Assembly (NCBI GenBank): GCA_017965765.1
Contig: JAGCPJ010000053.1
Location: 1-59,142 of the forward strand
Reading direction: 5' to 3'
DNA from: Bacteroidales bacterium
GTDB taxonomy: Bacteria; Bacteroidota; Bacteroidia; Bacteroidales; F082
Length of the DNA stretch: 59,142 bases
The notes under the pieces were generated by a model. The model saw only the letters and a list, made by a program, of their open reading frames with translations. It was not told the origin of the DNA and searched no databases. Numbering within the stretch: the stretch's first letter is position 1; each line of letters opens with the position of its first letter. Positions 8,019 to 16,549 of the stretch are shown one piece after another. A program made the position numbers and the translations under genes.

Positions 8019-8038
8019 TCGGTCAAAAACTTTCGAAA

Positions 8039-10378
8039 ATGAATCGTGCAAAATATTTCTTTTTTCTAGTGCTCGTTGCCTTCGGCATCCGTGGCTTTGC
8101 CCAAGATGGGATCGGTATAGGCCAATGGCGCACCCACATGCCTTATCACCAAGTGATCGGTGTGGAACTGTTTGACGATAAAGTGTACGCCGCCACGCCA
8201 TACGAACTGTTCACCTACGACAAGGAGGACTATAGCCTTGGGATCATGAACAAGATCAACGGTCTGTCGGACATCGGGATTTCCAAGATTTGCCTGAACG
8301 AGTCGCTCGACTTGCTTGTCGTTGCCTATACCAATGCCAACATCGACCTGATTGACCGGTCGGGTAACGTGTATAATATGAGCGATATCAAAGACAAAAC
8401 CATTCTTGGAAACAAAACGATCAATGATGTGGTGTTCCAAGGGAATCTGGCCTTCTTCGCCTGCGGTTTCGGCATTGTGGTCTTCGACCTGCAGCGGCAA
8501 GAGGTGAAAGACACCTATTACATCGGAGAGAACGGCGACTATGTCAACGTGCAGGATATTGCATTCTATGATGGAAAGATCTATGCGGCCACCAGCGACG
8601 GTGTGTATTTTGCCGATGCCTCAAGTAACAATTTGGCCAACTATGCCTCCTGGTCGTTCGACGAGTCTTTGATACATCCGCATTACAACTACAATGAAAT
8701 GGTCGCCTTCGGGGGAAAACTGTTGCTCAATTACACCAATGGGACCTATGACAGCGATACCTTATTCGTTTTCGACGGCAACCATTGGGACTATCTTGAT
8801 AAAACCAATGCCTCGAACAAACGGGAAATCAGGGTGGTAGGGAATAGGCTCCTGATGTCGAACTATTACAGTGTTGGCGTCTATGATGAGGCTTTGAACT
8901 TGGATAATCGCATCTATGAATGCGGCAGTATCATCATGCCCAATGCCACGGTAATGGATTCCGATGGCTCTTACTGGATTGGTGACGCCCAACGGGGTGT
9001 GATTCACGCCAAGAACAGTTGGGAGTATGACGATATCATGCCTAACGGGCCCTATAGCAAAAATGTCTTTGAACTCAGTTCCCTGGGGAAACACGTCTGG
9101 ATAGCAACAGGCGGCCATGACTCGAACTGGGCCAAGAAGTACTCCCAGGAAGGGGTGTGCCATTTTGATGGCAATTGGTGGACCAACTTGAACAATAGAA
9201 CGGTTGCGGCACTTGATAATGTGACCATCTCCGATTTCGTTTGCTGTGCCACCGATCCAAACGATACGACAGTGACATACGTGGGCACCTGGGGTTCGGG
9301 CTTGCTGAAGTTCAAAAGCAATCAGTATGTGATGACCTACGATAGCCACAACAGTTCTTTGGAAACGTGGACAATGGATCATAATCTATTGAATATTAGC
9401 GGTTTGGCATTTGATAGCAAGGGAAATCTTTGGGTGGCCAACACGGGCGCAAACAATCTGCTTTCCGTCATGGATACGCAAGGTCGTTGGCGTTCCTATA
9501 ATCTAGGAGGAACCAACAGTGGCATCGACATCTCCATCATGATCATCGATGCCAACGACTATAAATGGATTCTCCGCCGTGCGGGAAATGACGAAAAGGT
9601 CATCGTTTTCAATGACAATGGCACGTTGGATACTACGGCGGACGATCAGGTGGTCAGCCTGCGCTGTGTTCCTGGTCAAGGCGGTTTGTCTGGATCTTCC
9701 GTGAATTGCTTGGCCATGGATCGGAACGGGTATGTCTGGGTGGGCACCGACAGCGGCCCTTGTTATTTTCCCGATACGAAGAAGCTGTTCGATTCCCCTC
9801 AGTATGATGCCAGTGTGGTTTTGGTGCCGCGTAACGACGGTACCTCGCAGGCAGATCCGCTGTTCAATGAAATCAAAGTGCTGAGTATCGGTGTTGACGG
9901 TAACAATAACAAGTGGTTTGGACTTGAGTCGGGGGTTTACGAGATGTCGCCCGACTGCAAGACGGAGCTGTTGCATTTCACCACCGACAACAGCCCGCTT
10001 CTTGACAATGCAGTGAATACGATGACGATCAACGATGACGGAGAGGTGTTCTTTGGAACTGACTTGGGCGTGATCTCCTATCGTGGTTCGGCCACTCCGG
10101 GTGGACAGACCAATTCGGATGTCATCGCCTATCCCAATCCTGTCCGTCCAGGCTACAGCGGTTTTGTCGGCATCAAGGGGCTGGTGGAAGATGCCTTGGT
10201 GCGCATTGCCACTGTTGACGGTAGTTTTGTGACCGAGCTGATCGCGGAGGGCGGTCAGGCCGTATGGGATTGCACCACGATGGATGGCAAGAAAGTGCGT
10301 CCCGGCATCTACCTCGTCTTCGTCAGCACCCAGGAAGGTAACGAGCGTCTCGCCACGAAGATCCTAATTATGAACTGA
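8039..10378 (+). CDS. porZ: Type IX secretion system protein PorZ
   Basis: The 779-residue protein has a signal peptide (residues 1-21, ending GIRGFAQ). Two large beta-propeller regions follow with repeated YVWVGT/NLWVAN-type blades, the first carrying the family motif WRTHMPYHQVIGVE and the NGLSDIGIS segment. The C-terminal sorting domain begins near residue 695 with AYPNPVRPG. PorZ is a surface component of the T9SS attachment complex that in Porphyromonas handles the A-LPS anchoring step, and it is itself exported through its C-terminal signal. Its presence implies a functioning T9SS elsewhere in the genome. The stop overlaps the recO start by one base (TGATG), so recO depends on this transcript. 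Confidence 0.9.
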   Translation: MNRAKYFFFLVLVAFGIRGFAQDGIGIGQWRTHMPYHQVIGVELFDDKVYAATPYELFTYDKEDYSLGIMNKINGLSDIGISKICLNESLDLLVVAYTNANIDLIDRSGNVYNMSDIKDKTILGNKTINDVVFQGNLAFFACGFGIVVFDLQRQEVKDTYYIGENGDYVNVQDIAFYDGKIYAATSDGVYFADASSNNLANYASWSFDESLIHPHYNYNEMVAFGGKLLLNYTNGTYDSDTLFVFDGNHWDYLDKTNASNKREIRVVGNRLLMSNYYSVGVYDEALNLDNRIYECGSIIMPNATVMDSDGSYWIGDAQRGVIHAKNSWEYDDIMPNGPYSKNVFELSSLGKHVWIATGGHDSNWAKKYSQEGVCHFDGNWWTNLNNRTVAALDNVTISDFVCCATDPNDTTVTYVGTWGSGLLKFKSNQYVMTYDSHNSSLETWTMDHNLLNISGLAFDSKGNLWVANTGANNLLSVMDTQGRWRSYNLGGTNSGIDISIMIIDANDYKWILRRAGNDEKVIVFNDNGTLDTTADDQVVSLRCVPGQGGLSGSSVNCLAMDRNGYVWVGTDSGPCYFPDTKKLFDSPQYDASVVLVPRNDGTSQADPLFNEIKVLSIGVDGNNNKWFGLESGVYEMSPDCKTELLHFTTDNSPLLDNAVNTMTINDDGEVFFGTDLGVISYRGSATPGGQTNSDVIAYPNPVRPGYSGFVGIKGLVEDALVRIATVDGSFVTELIAEGGQAVWDCTTMDGKKVRPGIYLVFVSTQEGNERLATKILIMN

Positions 10379-11103
10379 TGTTGGATAAAACCCGTGGTTT
10401 TGTATTGCAATCCATTCGATATGGCGACACCAGCCTTATCGTGAAGGTCTATACCCTGAACGAGGGATTGCAAACCTATATGGTGAAAGGGGTCACAGGA
10501 AAAGCTTCACAAAACAGGATCGCATTCTTCCAGCCCCTGACTTTCCTGTCTTTCGTGCAGACCGGAAAGAACCGGCAGGGGAGTATGGCCTATATGAAAG
10601 ACTTGGAATTGGATTATGTTTACCAATCCGTTCCGACGAACATGAACAAAAGTGCCATACTCATGTACCTCTCGGAATTGCTCGCGCACACGTTGACGCA
10701 GCAGGAAAGGAATGAAAGCCTGTACCAGTTTGTCCATCAGTCAATGGTATGGCTGGATCTTGTGGATTCGGGTTACGCCAACTTTCCGCTTTATTTCACC
10801 TTGGAGCTGAGCAGGTTCCTGGGGTTTTATCCTCAAGCCAACTACCAACAGGGGCTTGTTTTCGACATGATGGAAGGGCAGTTTGTCGCTTCAGTGCCAT
10901 TGCATTCTTATTATTTGGATGAGCGTCAAAGTTTCATGTTGTCGCAGTTGCTGAATCGCGGCGTTGATGATCTGCATACGGTAGCCCTGTCAGGTTTGGA
11001 GCGTAATGCCTTGCTTGACGGGGTGATAACATTCATGCGACTGCATGCCCCTGTGTTGAAAGGGTTGCAGTCGCATGAGGTGTTGAAAACGGTGCTGCGG
11101 TAA
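10378..11103 (+). CDS. recO: DNA repair protein RecO
   Basis: The 241-residue protein has the RecO OB-fold opening (KTRGFVLQSIRYGDTSLIVKVYT) followed by the helical domain with the LSELLAHTLTQQE and LELSRFLGFYPQANY segments typical of Bacteroidetes RecO. RecO helps load RecA onto SSB-coated DNA in the RecFOR pathway. The Cys cluster found in some RecO proteins is absent, as is usual in this phylum. The start codon overlaps the porZ stop, so translation is probably coupled. The gene converges on the coiled-coil gene with a 15-base gap. Confidence 0.93.
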   Translation: MLDKTRGFVLQSIRYGDTSLIVKVYTLNEGLQTYMVKGVTGKASQNRIAFFQPLTFLSFVQTGKNRQGSMAYMKDLELDYVYQSVPTNMNKSAILMYLSELLAHTLTQQERNESLYQFVHQSMVWLDLVDSGYANFPLYFTLELSRFLGFYPQANYQQGLVFDMMEGQFVASVPLHSYYLDERQSFMLSQLLNRGVDDLHTVALSGLERNALLDGVITFMRLHAPVLKGLQSHEVLKTVLR

Positions 11104-11118
11104 ACGACGCAGAACGGT

Positions 11119-12033
11119 TTATTTCAAAGTGAAGGATGTCTGACCGACCAGGTTGTTGTTGTCGTCATAAACATCAACGAAATAATAGCCGGGTTGCAGT
11201 TCCAGGTCGGAGGGCTTGATGAAGTAAGCCCTAACGTCTTTCTCGGCGTTTTCGTAATTCACGTTGACTTTCTCTGTGTATTGAAGCAACTCGCCGTTAT
11301 AGGTGAAAGCATACTCGTCGCCCATGCCTTTGCAGATGATGTTCTTGGAAGGATCTGCAATGCGGAGATAGAAGTTCTTGCTTCCGGCGTCCACCAGATC
11401 GTTTTGTCCGATGGTGAAGGAAACGCGTACCCTTTCCGCTCTCTTCGCCTTGTTGGTTTCGGTTTCCTGGCTGCCTCCCTTGAAACGTACAGCATCGGCC
11501 GTGAGGTTGTAGATACGCAGCACAGCGGCTTGGTTCACCTTGTTGGTCAACTCTTCCTTTTGGCGTTGCAAGGCCTTGTTTTGCCTGCGTTCGGCCTGTA
11601 CTTCTTCGCGAATACGTTCGTTTTCAGCAACCAGCTCTTGGTTAACCACATACAGTGAATCCAGCTGGCGCACATATTTCTGCGAGATGGCTTGCAGTTC
11701 CGACACCTTACGTTTGATTCTGTTATAGTCCCATTGGGTTTCCAGAAGCTTCTTGATTTCTTCGGCATCGGCTTGGATGATGCTGTCCTTCTCCGCCAAT
11801 TGATCGCTTAATTCTCCATAGTTTGACTTCAGTTCATTGTGAACCTTCAGCAAACTGTCAACCTCGGCTTGGAAATCCGCGCGTTGGGCTTCCTTTTCTT
11901 TTTCCAGGGTGTTCAGGTTCCCCTTGAGAGAAATCAGCCAAATGGATAGACCGATAATGGCCAGAGCAAGTAAACCCAGGATGCCGTACAGCCATCCTTT
12001 GGGTTTTGTGGAAGATGTTCTTTCAGTGTTCAT
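11119..12033 (-). CDS. Membrane-anchored coiled-coil protein of unknown function
   Basis: This 304-residue protein has a short cytoplasmic N-terminus, one membrane helix at about residues 14-35, a long coiled coil from about 36 to 170 rich in Glu, Lys and Gln heptads, and a beta-rich C-terminal domain (about 172-304) that ends GYYFVDVYDDNNNLVGQTSFTLK. The topology would place the coiled coil and end domain in the periplasm. I do not recognise a named family; similar proteins are found in Bacteroidetes. It is the last gene of the gldH-wza-wzc-upxY run, 16 bases after upxY, so a structural role in envelope or glycan export is possible but unproven. Confidence 0.75.
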   Translation of the reverse strand: MNTERTSSTKPKGWLYGILGLLALAIIGLSIWLISLKGNLNTLEKEKEAQRADFQAEVDSLLKVHNELKSNYGELSDQLAEKDSIIQADAEEIKKLLETQWDYNRIKRKVSELQAISQKYVRQLDSLYVVNQELVAENERIREEVQAERRQNKALQRQKEELTNKVNQAAVLRIYNLTADAVRFKGGSQETETNKAKRAERVRVSFTIGQNDLVDAGSKNFYLRIADPSKNIICKGMGDEYAFTYNGELLQYTEKVNVNYENAEKDVRAYFIKPSDLELQPGYYFVDVYDDNNNLVGQTSFTLK

Positions 12034-12049
12034 GATCGTTTGCGCTTTA

Positions 12050-12586
12050 TTAGATTACTTTGTTTTCGTACACCGGTTCAACTTTGGTTCTTGAGATATT
12101 GATGGGGAGGTAATGCCCCACGGATTCGATATAGACGATGAGTCGTTTTTTATTATTAATAGGTGCCAGACGTCCAATCAATCCCATCATGTCTCCACTC
12201 GTTATTCTCACCAATTGTCCTTCATGGAACTCATAGTTGTTTTCCGTTGGTTCATCGTCATTATAGTCGTTACAGTATTTCTTTATGGCGAGGATCTGAT
12301 TCTCGGGTACCACCACGGCTTTCTTCTCGAAGCTCACGAATCGGGTTACACCTGGAATGGAGAGGATGTCAAATCGAAATCTTTCATCGGTGCGGACGAA
12401 GAGATAGGACTTGAACAAGGGTTCCTCCACCTTTTTCCGACGGTCGCTCCATACTTTCATTTTGGTTACGAGCGGGAGAAATGCTTCATATCCCATGCTT
12501 AACAGGCAGGAATACACTTTCTTTTCCGCCCTTGAATGAACATACAGCGCGTACCAAGGTAACTGTTCCGACGTTGTCTTATCCAT
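12050..12586 (-). CDS. UpxY-type NusG-like transcription antiterminator
   Basis: The 178-residue protein has a NusG N-terminal domain (WYALYVHSRAEKKVYSCLLSMG at about residues 11-32 and FKSYLFVRTD at about 58-67) and a KOW segment (EGQLVRITSGDMMGLIGRLA at about 122-141). UpxY proteins associate with RNA polymerase and let it read through the long leaders of capsule operons in Bacteroides. Here it is downstream of wzc and overlaps it by one base, rather than leading a capsule operon, and no glycosyltransferase genes follow. It may therefore act in trans, or regulate its own export operon. Confidence 0.88.
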   Translation of the reverse strand: MDKTTSEQLPWYALYVHSRAEKKVYSCLLSMGYEAFLPLVTKMKVWSDRRKKVEEPLFKSYLFVRTDERFRFDILSIPGVTRFVSFEKKAVVVPENQILAIKKYCNDYNDDEPTENNYEFHEGQLVRITSGDMMGLIGRLAPINNKKRLIVYIESVGHYLPINISRTKVEPVYENKVI

Positions 12587-15135
12587 TACTTGGAATCGGA
12601 TTTGTGATGGCGACGATGTTTCTTTTTCTTTCCGTTCAGGTCTTCTTCGTCCAATTCGTAATAGCTCTTGGCGTCAGCGGGATCCATGCTATAGTTGCCA
12701 TAATGGCCATAGTTTCCATAGCCGTAACCGTAGCCGTAACCATAGCCGTAACCATAGCCGTAGTTATAGCTACCGTATTTACTGTATTTGCCATAGCCGT
12801 AGGAACCTTCTTGGTGGATGCCGTTGATGACGATGTTGACCTTCATGCCACGGTCTTCGATGTCTTTGATCACGCTTCCGAAGATGTTCTTGTCGGTGAC
12901 GCCCTGACGGACGATATAGACATTGGCATCGGAATACTTCATCAGCAGGTAAGCGTCGGTCACAAGGCCCAAGGGCGGGGTGTCGATGATGATGTAGTCA
13001 TATCTTTCCTTGAGCAGACGGAACAACTCTGCGGTTTTGTCGGAAGCGATGAGCTCAGCCGGGTTGGGCGGGATCGGTCCTGAGGTGATGAGGTCCAGAC
13101 TGTCGAGTTTGCCGGAGTTCTGGATCACTTCGTCAAGTTCGTTCTTGTTGCTGAGGTAGGAGCTAAGACCGATGTTGTTCGAGATGTTGAACTCTTGGTA
13201 CAGCTTAGGCTTTCTCAAGTCGAAGCCGAGCAGGACGGTCTTCTTTCCATACATGGCGTAGATGGAAGCGATATTGATACTGTTAAAGGTCTTACCTACG
13301 CTCTGCATGTCACCTGTGACCAGGATGGTGCTTTGCTCTTTTCCTTGGGTGATGAAGTCAAGGTTGGTTCTGATGGAACGGAAGGCCTCCGAAATCGGTG
13401 ACTTGGGTTTTTCGATGACAACGGTCGGGCTCTTGCTCTTGGTCTGTCCGATTTGGCCGATGATTGGGAAGTCGGTCAGTTTCTCCACGTCTTTGCGTTC
13501 ACGGATCTTCACGTTGAAGTAATCCTTCAGGAAGAGGAAGATGGTGGGGATCAGCAAGCCGATGATCAAGGCGACGAGGTAATTCATCATCTTTTTGGGA
13601 GCCACTAAGGCAGCGCGTTGGAAATCGGCTTCGTCGAGGATTTCATTGTCGGCAGTATTGGAGGCCTTGATGATTTGGGCTTCTGCGCGACGTTGCATCA
13701 AATAGTTGTAGGTCTCTTGATTCAATGTGAACTTACGTTGATAGCCCACAAGCAAGCGCTCCTTTTGAGGAAGGTTTCTGGTTTCATTTTCAACCTTCTT
13801 AATGCGGCTTTCAATGTCGTTGAGGTTTAATCTGGTGTTGTCCACCAAGTTGTTGACGTTCTCGAGGAGGGTCTTTTTGGTGGTGACAATTTGTTCGTCA
13901 ATCTTCGCAATGACAGGGTGCTGGTCGGTATAGGTCAGCAACTGCATGGTTCTTTGCTGGTTGAGGTTGACCAGGTCTTGCACCAACTTGTTGAGCAAGG
14001 GGTCGGAGATACCCAAGGCAGAAGGTGCTGCCAAGTTGTCTGGGTTGTCGATATTGGTCTGGATGTAATTCTGAAGACGCTTGAAATATTGGTAATTCAC
14101 GAGCAAAGAGGCATGCTGTTTCTCCAAATCTTGCAAGGAGTTGATCATCTGCCTCGATTGCTCATTGAGGTTGGTCAGGTCGTGTTTGGTTCGGAACTCC
14201 TGCAATTCGTTTTCGGCTTGGCTCAAGGAGCTCTCGGTTTCTTCCAACTGTTGGTCGATAAACACGATGGTGTTCTGGGAGACTTGGTTCTTCTTGTCCA
14301 GACCACGGTTGACATATTCATTCATCAAGGTGTTGATGAACTCAACACATTTTTCGCGGTTCTTTCCTGTCATGGAAATCCTGATGATGGAAGCTTGTTT
14401 GCTGATGGCTGCGGCGGAGAACTGCATGGTTTGCGCCAGCGTCAGGTAATCCTTGAACACGAAGGACATCTTGCGCCCGTTGTCAGTCTCGGGAACGAAG
14501 AAAGCATTCTTCTCGATGCGGAAGCGGTTATACCCTGTGTCGATCCATTCTCCAACGGGATAGGTGCCATTGATGGAGATGGGGCCAATAGGAGTCGTAG
14601 TCACAAATTCCTCGGTGGAGTAATCGTATTGTGAAATCATATTGGCCTCTGCGCTGAGCGTAACCTGTTCGCCATCGATCACTACAGAGTAAAGCAGATT
14701 CACCGCTTGGGGAATTTGCTTGTCAAATTCAATGGTGAATGGCGAGGTCTTGTACATCTCGTTGATGATCAGACCGCTGTTGTCAAAATACATCACCTCC
14801 ATGTTCATCTTCTTCACGGCTTTTTCACGGAGGTTAAAAGATTGCAATACGGCAATTTCGTTGTCGAGGATCTGTGAATTTCCGTATGCCACACCGGTCA
14901 TGATCGCCGTCGGGTCGAAGTTGGTCTTCTGGTCTTTGATCAACAACGTTCCATTAACCTGGTACTCTGGGGCCTTCAGTCGATTAAATGCCCAGCCCAC
15001 TGCCAATGCTATGATGACGCATAGGAAAAAGATGTGCCAATGGCGCAAGGCCATGTAGATTAGCGCCTTCAGATCAAAACTTTGATCGTTTCTGTCTTGT
15101 TTGGAATTAGCGGATCTTTGTTGAGAATTGCTCAT
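12586..15135 (-). CDS. wzc: Polysaccharide co-polymerase/BY-kinase, Wzc-like
   Basis: The 849-residue inner-membrane protein combines a Wzz chain-length domain and a tyrosine autokinase. Membrane helices lie at about residues 33-50 and 508-527, with the coiled periplasmic region between. The kinase domain has Walker A (GDMQSVGKTFNS), Walker A' (LLGFDLRKP) and Walker B (YIIIDTPPLG). It ends in a tyrosine cluster with eight consecutive Tyr-Gly pairs, where BY-kinases autophosphorylate in trans to cycle the oligomer and set chain length. It follows the wza-like gene by 15 bases and overlaps upxY. The Tyr tail is unusually long and regular. Confidence 0.92.
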   Translation of the reverse strand: MSNSQQRSANSKQDRNDQSFDLKALIYMALRHWHIFFLCVIIALAVGWAFNRLKAPEYQVNGTLLIKDQKTNFDPTAIMTGVAYGNSQILDNEIAVLQSFNLREKAVKKMNMEVMYFDNSGLIINEMYKTSPFTIEFDKQIPQAVNLLYSVVIDGEQVTLSAEANMISQYDYSTEEFVTTTPIGPISINGTYPVGEWIDTGYNRFRIEKNAFFVPETDNGRKMSFVFKDYLTLAQTMQFSAAAISKQASIIRISMTGKNREKCVEFINTLMNEYVNRGLDKKNQVSQNTIVFIDQQLEETESSLSQAENELQEFRTKHDLTNLNEQSRQMINSLQDLEKQHASLLVNYQYFKRLQNYIQTNIDNPDNLAAPSALGISDPLLNKLVQDLVNLNQQRTMQLLTYTDQHPVIAKIDEQIVTTKKTLLENVNNLVDNTRLNLNDIESRIKKVENETRNLPQKERLLVGYQRKFTLNQETYNYLMQRRAEAQIIKASNTADNEILDEADFQRAALVAPKKMMNYLVALIIGLLIPTIFLFLKDYFNVKIRERKDVEKLTDFPIIGQIGQTKSKSPTVVIEKPKSPISEAFRSIRTNLDFITQGKEQSTILVTGDMQSVGKTFNSINIASIYAMYGKKTVLLGFDLRKPKLYQEFNISNNIGLSSYLSNKNELDEVIQNSGKLDSLDLITSGPIPPNPAELIASDKTAELFRLLKERYDYIIIDTPPLGLVTDAYLLMKYSDANVYIVRQGVTDKNIFGSVIKDIEDRGMKVNIVINGIHQEGSYGYGKYSKYGSYNYGYGYGYGYGYGYGYGNYGHYGNYSMDPADAKSYYELDEEDLNGKKKKHRRHHKSDSK
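12718..12772 (-). repeat. Tandem Tyr-Gly codon repeat in wzc
   Basis: Alternating TAC/TAT and GGC/GGT codons make a near-perfect 6- to 12-base tandem repeat encoding eight Tyr-Gly pairs. Slippage in steps of six bases would change the number of tyrosines without shifting the frame. Confidence 0.8.
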
Positions 15136-15150
15136 GATATAGATGCTTTT

Positions 15151-15942
15151 TTATTTCTTATACAATGCGAAGTAGGTGAGAACGGTGACACCCAGGGACA
15201 CGATGGACATGACCGTTGAATACGGGAAGGTGGTGAAGCCCCATTGCTTGATCTTCATAGGTTCAACGTAAACGATGTCATTGGGCTTCAGATAATAGTA
15301 TGGTGAAGCAAGGATGTCGGCACTGCCAACGTCCAAAGTCACGATCTCACTGCCGTTGTCAGTGCGGCGTACGACTTTGACACTGGATGTTTTGGCAAAA
15401 TTCGACATGTTTCCAGCTAAAGAGAGCGCTTCGAGAATGCTGATTTCCGACTGGTAGATCTTGTATTTTCCAGGACGTGAGACTTCGCCGAGGATGGTGA
15501 GGTCGAAGTTGGACAACTTCAACATCACTGCGGTTTCTTTCACGTATTTGGCAAGCTCGTTTTCCATTTTTTTCTTGGCCTGTTCCACGGTGAGGTTCTT
15601 GACCTCAACCAAACCGGTTAACGGGAAGTCGATGCAACCATCCTTGTTCACCGTGTAAGAACTCAAATAAATGGCAGCATCAGAGGTCAGGTAATTGCTC
15701 CGATCCCCACTGAGCACGTTCTTTTCGTCGATCATGTTAAAAGCACGGATGAAGAGGTTGTCTCCCGGCTTGATCTTGTACTCCAAACTTCTTTCATTCT
15801 GGTATTCGATGGAAGTAGTTTCATTCGCCATCTCCATGTTTTTCAACAACAACATTTTCTTTTGCGGTACGCAAGAAGTAAATGAGAAATAGCCGACGAT
15901 GGCTAGCAGCAAGAATGTCTTGATTGAAATGGAATGCTTCAT
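15151..15942 (-). CDS. Wza-like outer-membrane polysaccharide export lipoprotein
   Basis: The 263-residue lipoprotein has a signal ending FTSC (lipidated Cys at residue 24). The Poly_export domain starts LEYKIKPGDNLFIRAFNM, followed by an SLBB-type region (LTILGEVSRPGKYKIYQSEISILEALSLAG) and a hydrophobic C-terminal helix near 240-259. It should form the outer-membrane channel through which the Wzc-controlled polymer leaves the cell. The gene is 8 bases after the gldH-like gene and 15 before wzc. It is shorter than enterobacterial Wza, as is common in Bacteroidetes. Confidence 0.9.
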   Translation of the reverse strand: MKHSISIKTFLLLAIVGYFSFTSCVPQKKMLLLKNMEMANETTSIEYQNERSLEYKIKPGDNLFIRAFNMIDEKNVLSGDRSNYLTSDAAIYLSSYTVNKDGCIDFPLTGLVEVKNLTVEQAKKKMENELAKYVKETAVMLKLSNFDLTILGEVSRPGKYKIYQSEISILEALSLAGNMSNFAKTSSVKVVRRTDNGSEIVTLDVGSADILASPYYYLKPNDIVYVEPMKIKQWGFTTFPYSTVMSIVSLGVTVLTYFALYKK

Positions 15943-15950
15943 ATTTCTTG

Positions 15951-16415
15951 TTATTTGTTTAATATTGCAATTTCATGGATGCCCGTCAAAGGGGTGATGG
16001 GCATGCGGTTTTCCAATTGGAAACGATAAGTGCCAGGTTCGTTGATGGTCAACTCGCTATTGATGGGCAAGGTGAAATGGTAACAACCATCCACCAACTC
16101 CGACTTCCAAGCACCATAGCCGTCCTTGAGCCTGAATTTGTAGCTCTTGGTGCGGAATGGCCGCTCGTCATCATCAAACACCGTGAATACCACCGTAAGG
16201 TTATCTGGAGCATACGAAGGATCAAATGAGGCAGTCAGCACCAAATCGTAAGTGGTGGGTTTCTTGATCTCTACGTCTTCCTTGATAAAGTCAAACCGTT
16301 CCCAACTGGCCGTCGGGAAAGACCTAAATAGCATCGTTTCTCCTTTCTTACTTGAATTACAGGAGATTAAGCATATCAAACAAAGGACTCCAAATGCAAG
16401 AAAACCTTTTTTCAT
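15951..16415 (-). CDS. gldH: GldH-like gliding-motility lipoprotein
   Basis: The 154-residue lipoprotein has a signal MKKGFLAFGVLCLICLISC with lipidated Cys at 19. The mature part shows GldH features: SWERFDFI near the start, TYDLVLTASF, DNLTVVFTVFDDD, and the closing ENRMPITPLTGIHEIAI. GldH supports GldJ stability and hence gliding and T9SS function in Flavobacterium, but is widespread in non-gliding Bacteroidetes. A start 37 codons upstream (16526) is rejected, because it would cross the -7 box at 16443-16450 and put a long tail before the signal. It appears to lead the polysaccharide-export operon. Confidence 0.78.
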   Translation of the reverse strand: MKKGFLAFGVLCLICLISCNSSKKGETMLFRSFPTASWERFDFIKEDVEIKKPTTYDLVLTASFDPSYAPDNLTVVFTVFDDDERPFRTKSYKFRLKDGYGAWKSELVDGCYHFTLPINSELTINEPGTYRFQLENRMPITPLTGIHEIAILNK

Positions 16416-16442
16416 TTGCGTCTGAACACAATTATTAGCTTG

Positions 16443-16450
16443 CAAAGATA
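16443..16450 (-). promoter_or_regulatory. -7 box of the gldH-wza-wzc-upxY operon
   Basis: On the minus strand TATCTTTG lies 27 bases before the gldH ATG. It is a full consensus match and probably drives the five-gene operon down to 11119. Confidence 0.65.
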
Positions 16451-16531
16451 CATTTTTTTTTGAAATTAAAACATTTTTAAAAAGAAGAGAAAAAAATCCC
16501 AAAAACAACGGCGGGACTCTAAACAATTCAT

Positions 16532-16539
16532 TATTTTTG
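16532..16539 (+). promoter_or_regulatory. -7 box of mrdA
   Basis: TATTTTTG lies 10 bases before the ATG at 16550, implying a very short leader. It diverges from the gldH promoter. Confidence 0.6.
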
Positions 16540-16549
16540 CGCTGAGGAA

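Noticed and set aside
7952-8038. An N-terminal extension of PorZ from an in-frame start at 7952
   Set aside because: The segment precedes the signal peptide and spans the probable promoter box at 8011-8018.
12481-13083. A 200-residue plus-strand frame antisense to wzc and upxY, rich in Val, Ala and Ile
   Set aside because: It is the shadow of the Tyr-Gly and kinase codons on the other strand. It has no family match, promoter box or start context.
11119-16415. A complete capsule biosynthesis locus
   Set aside because: Only export and control genes are present; sugar-synthesis, glycosyltransferase, flippase and polymerase genes are missing on both sides.
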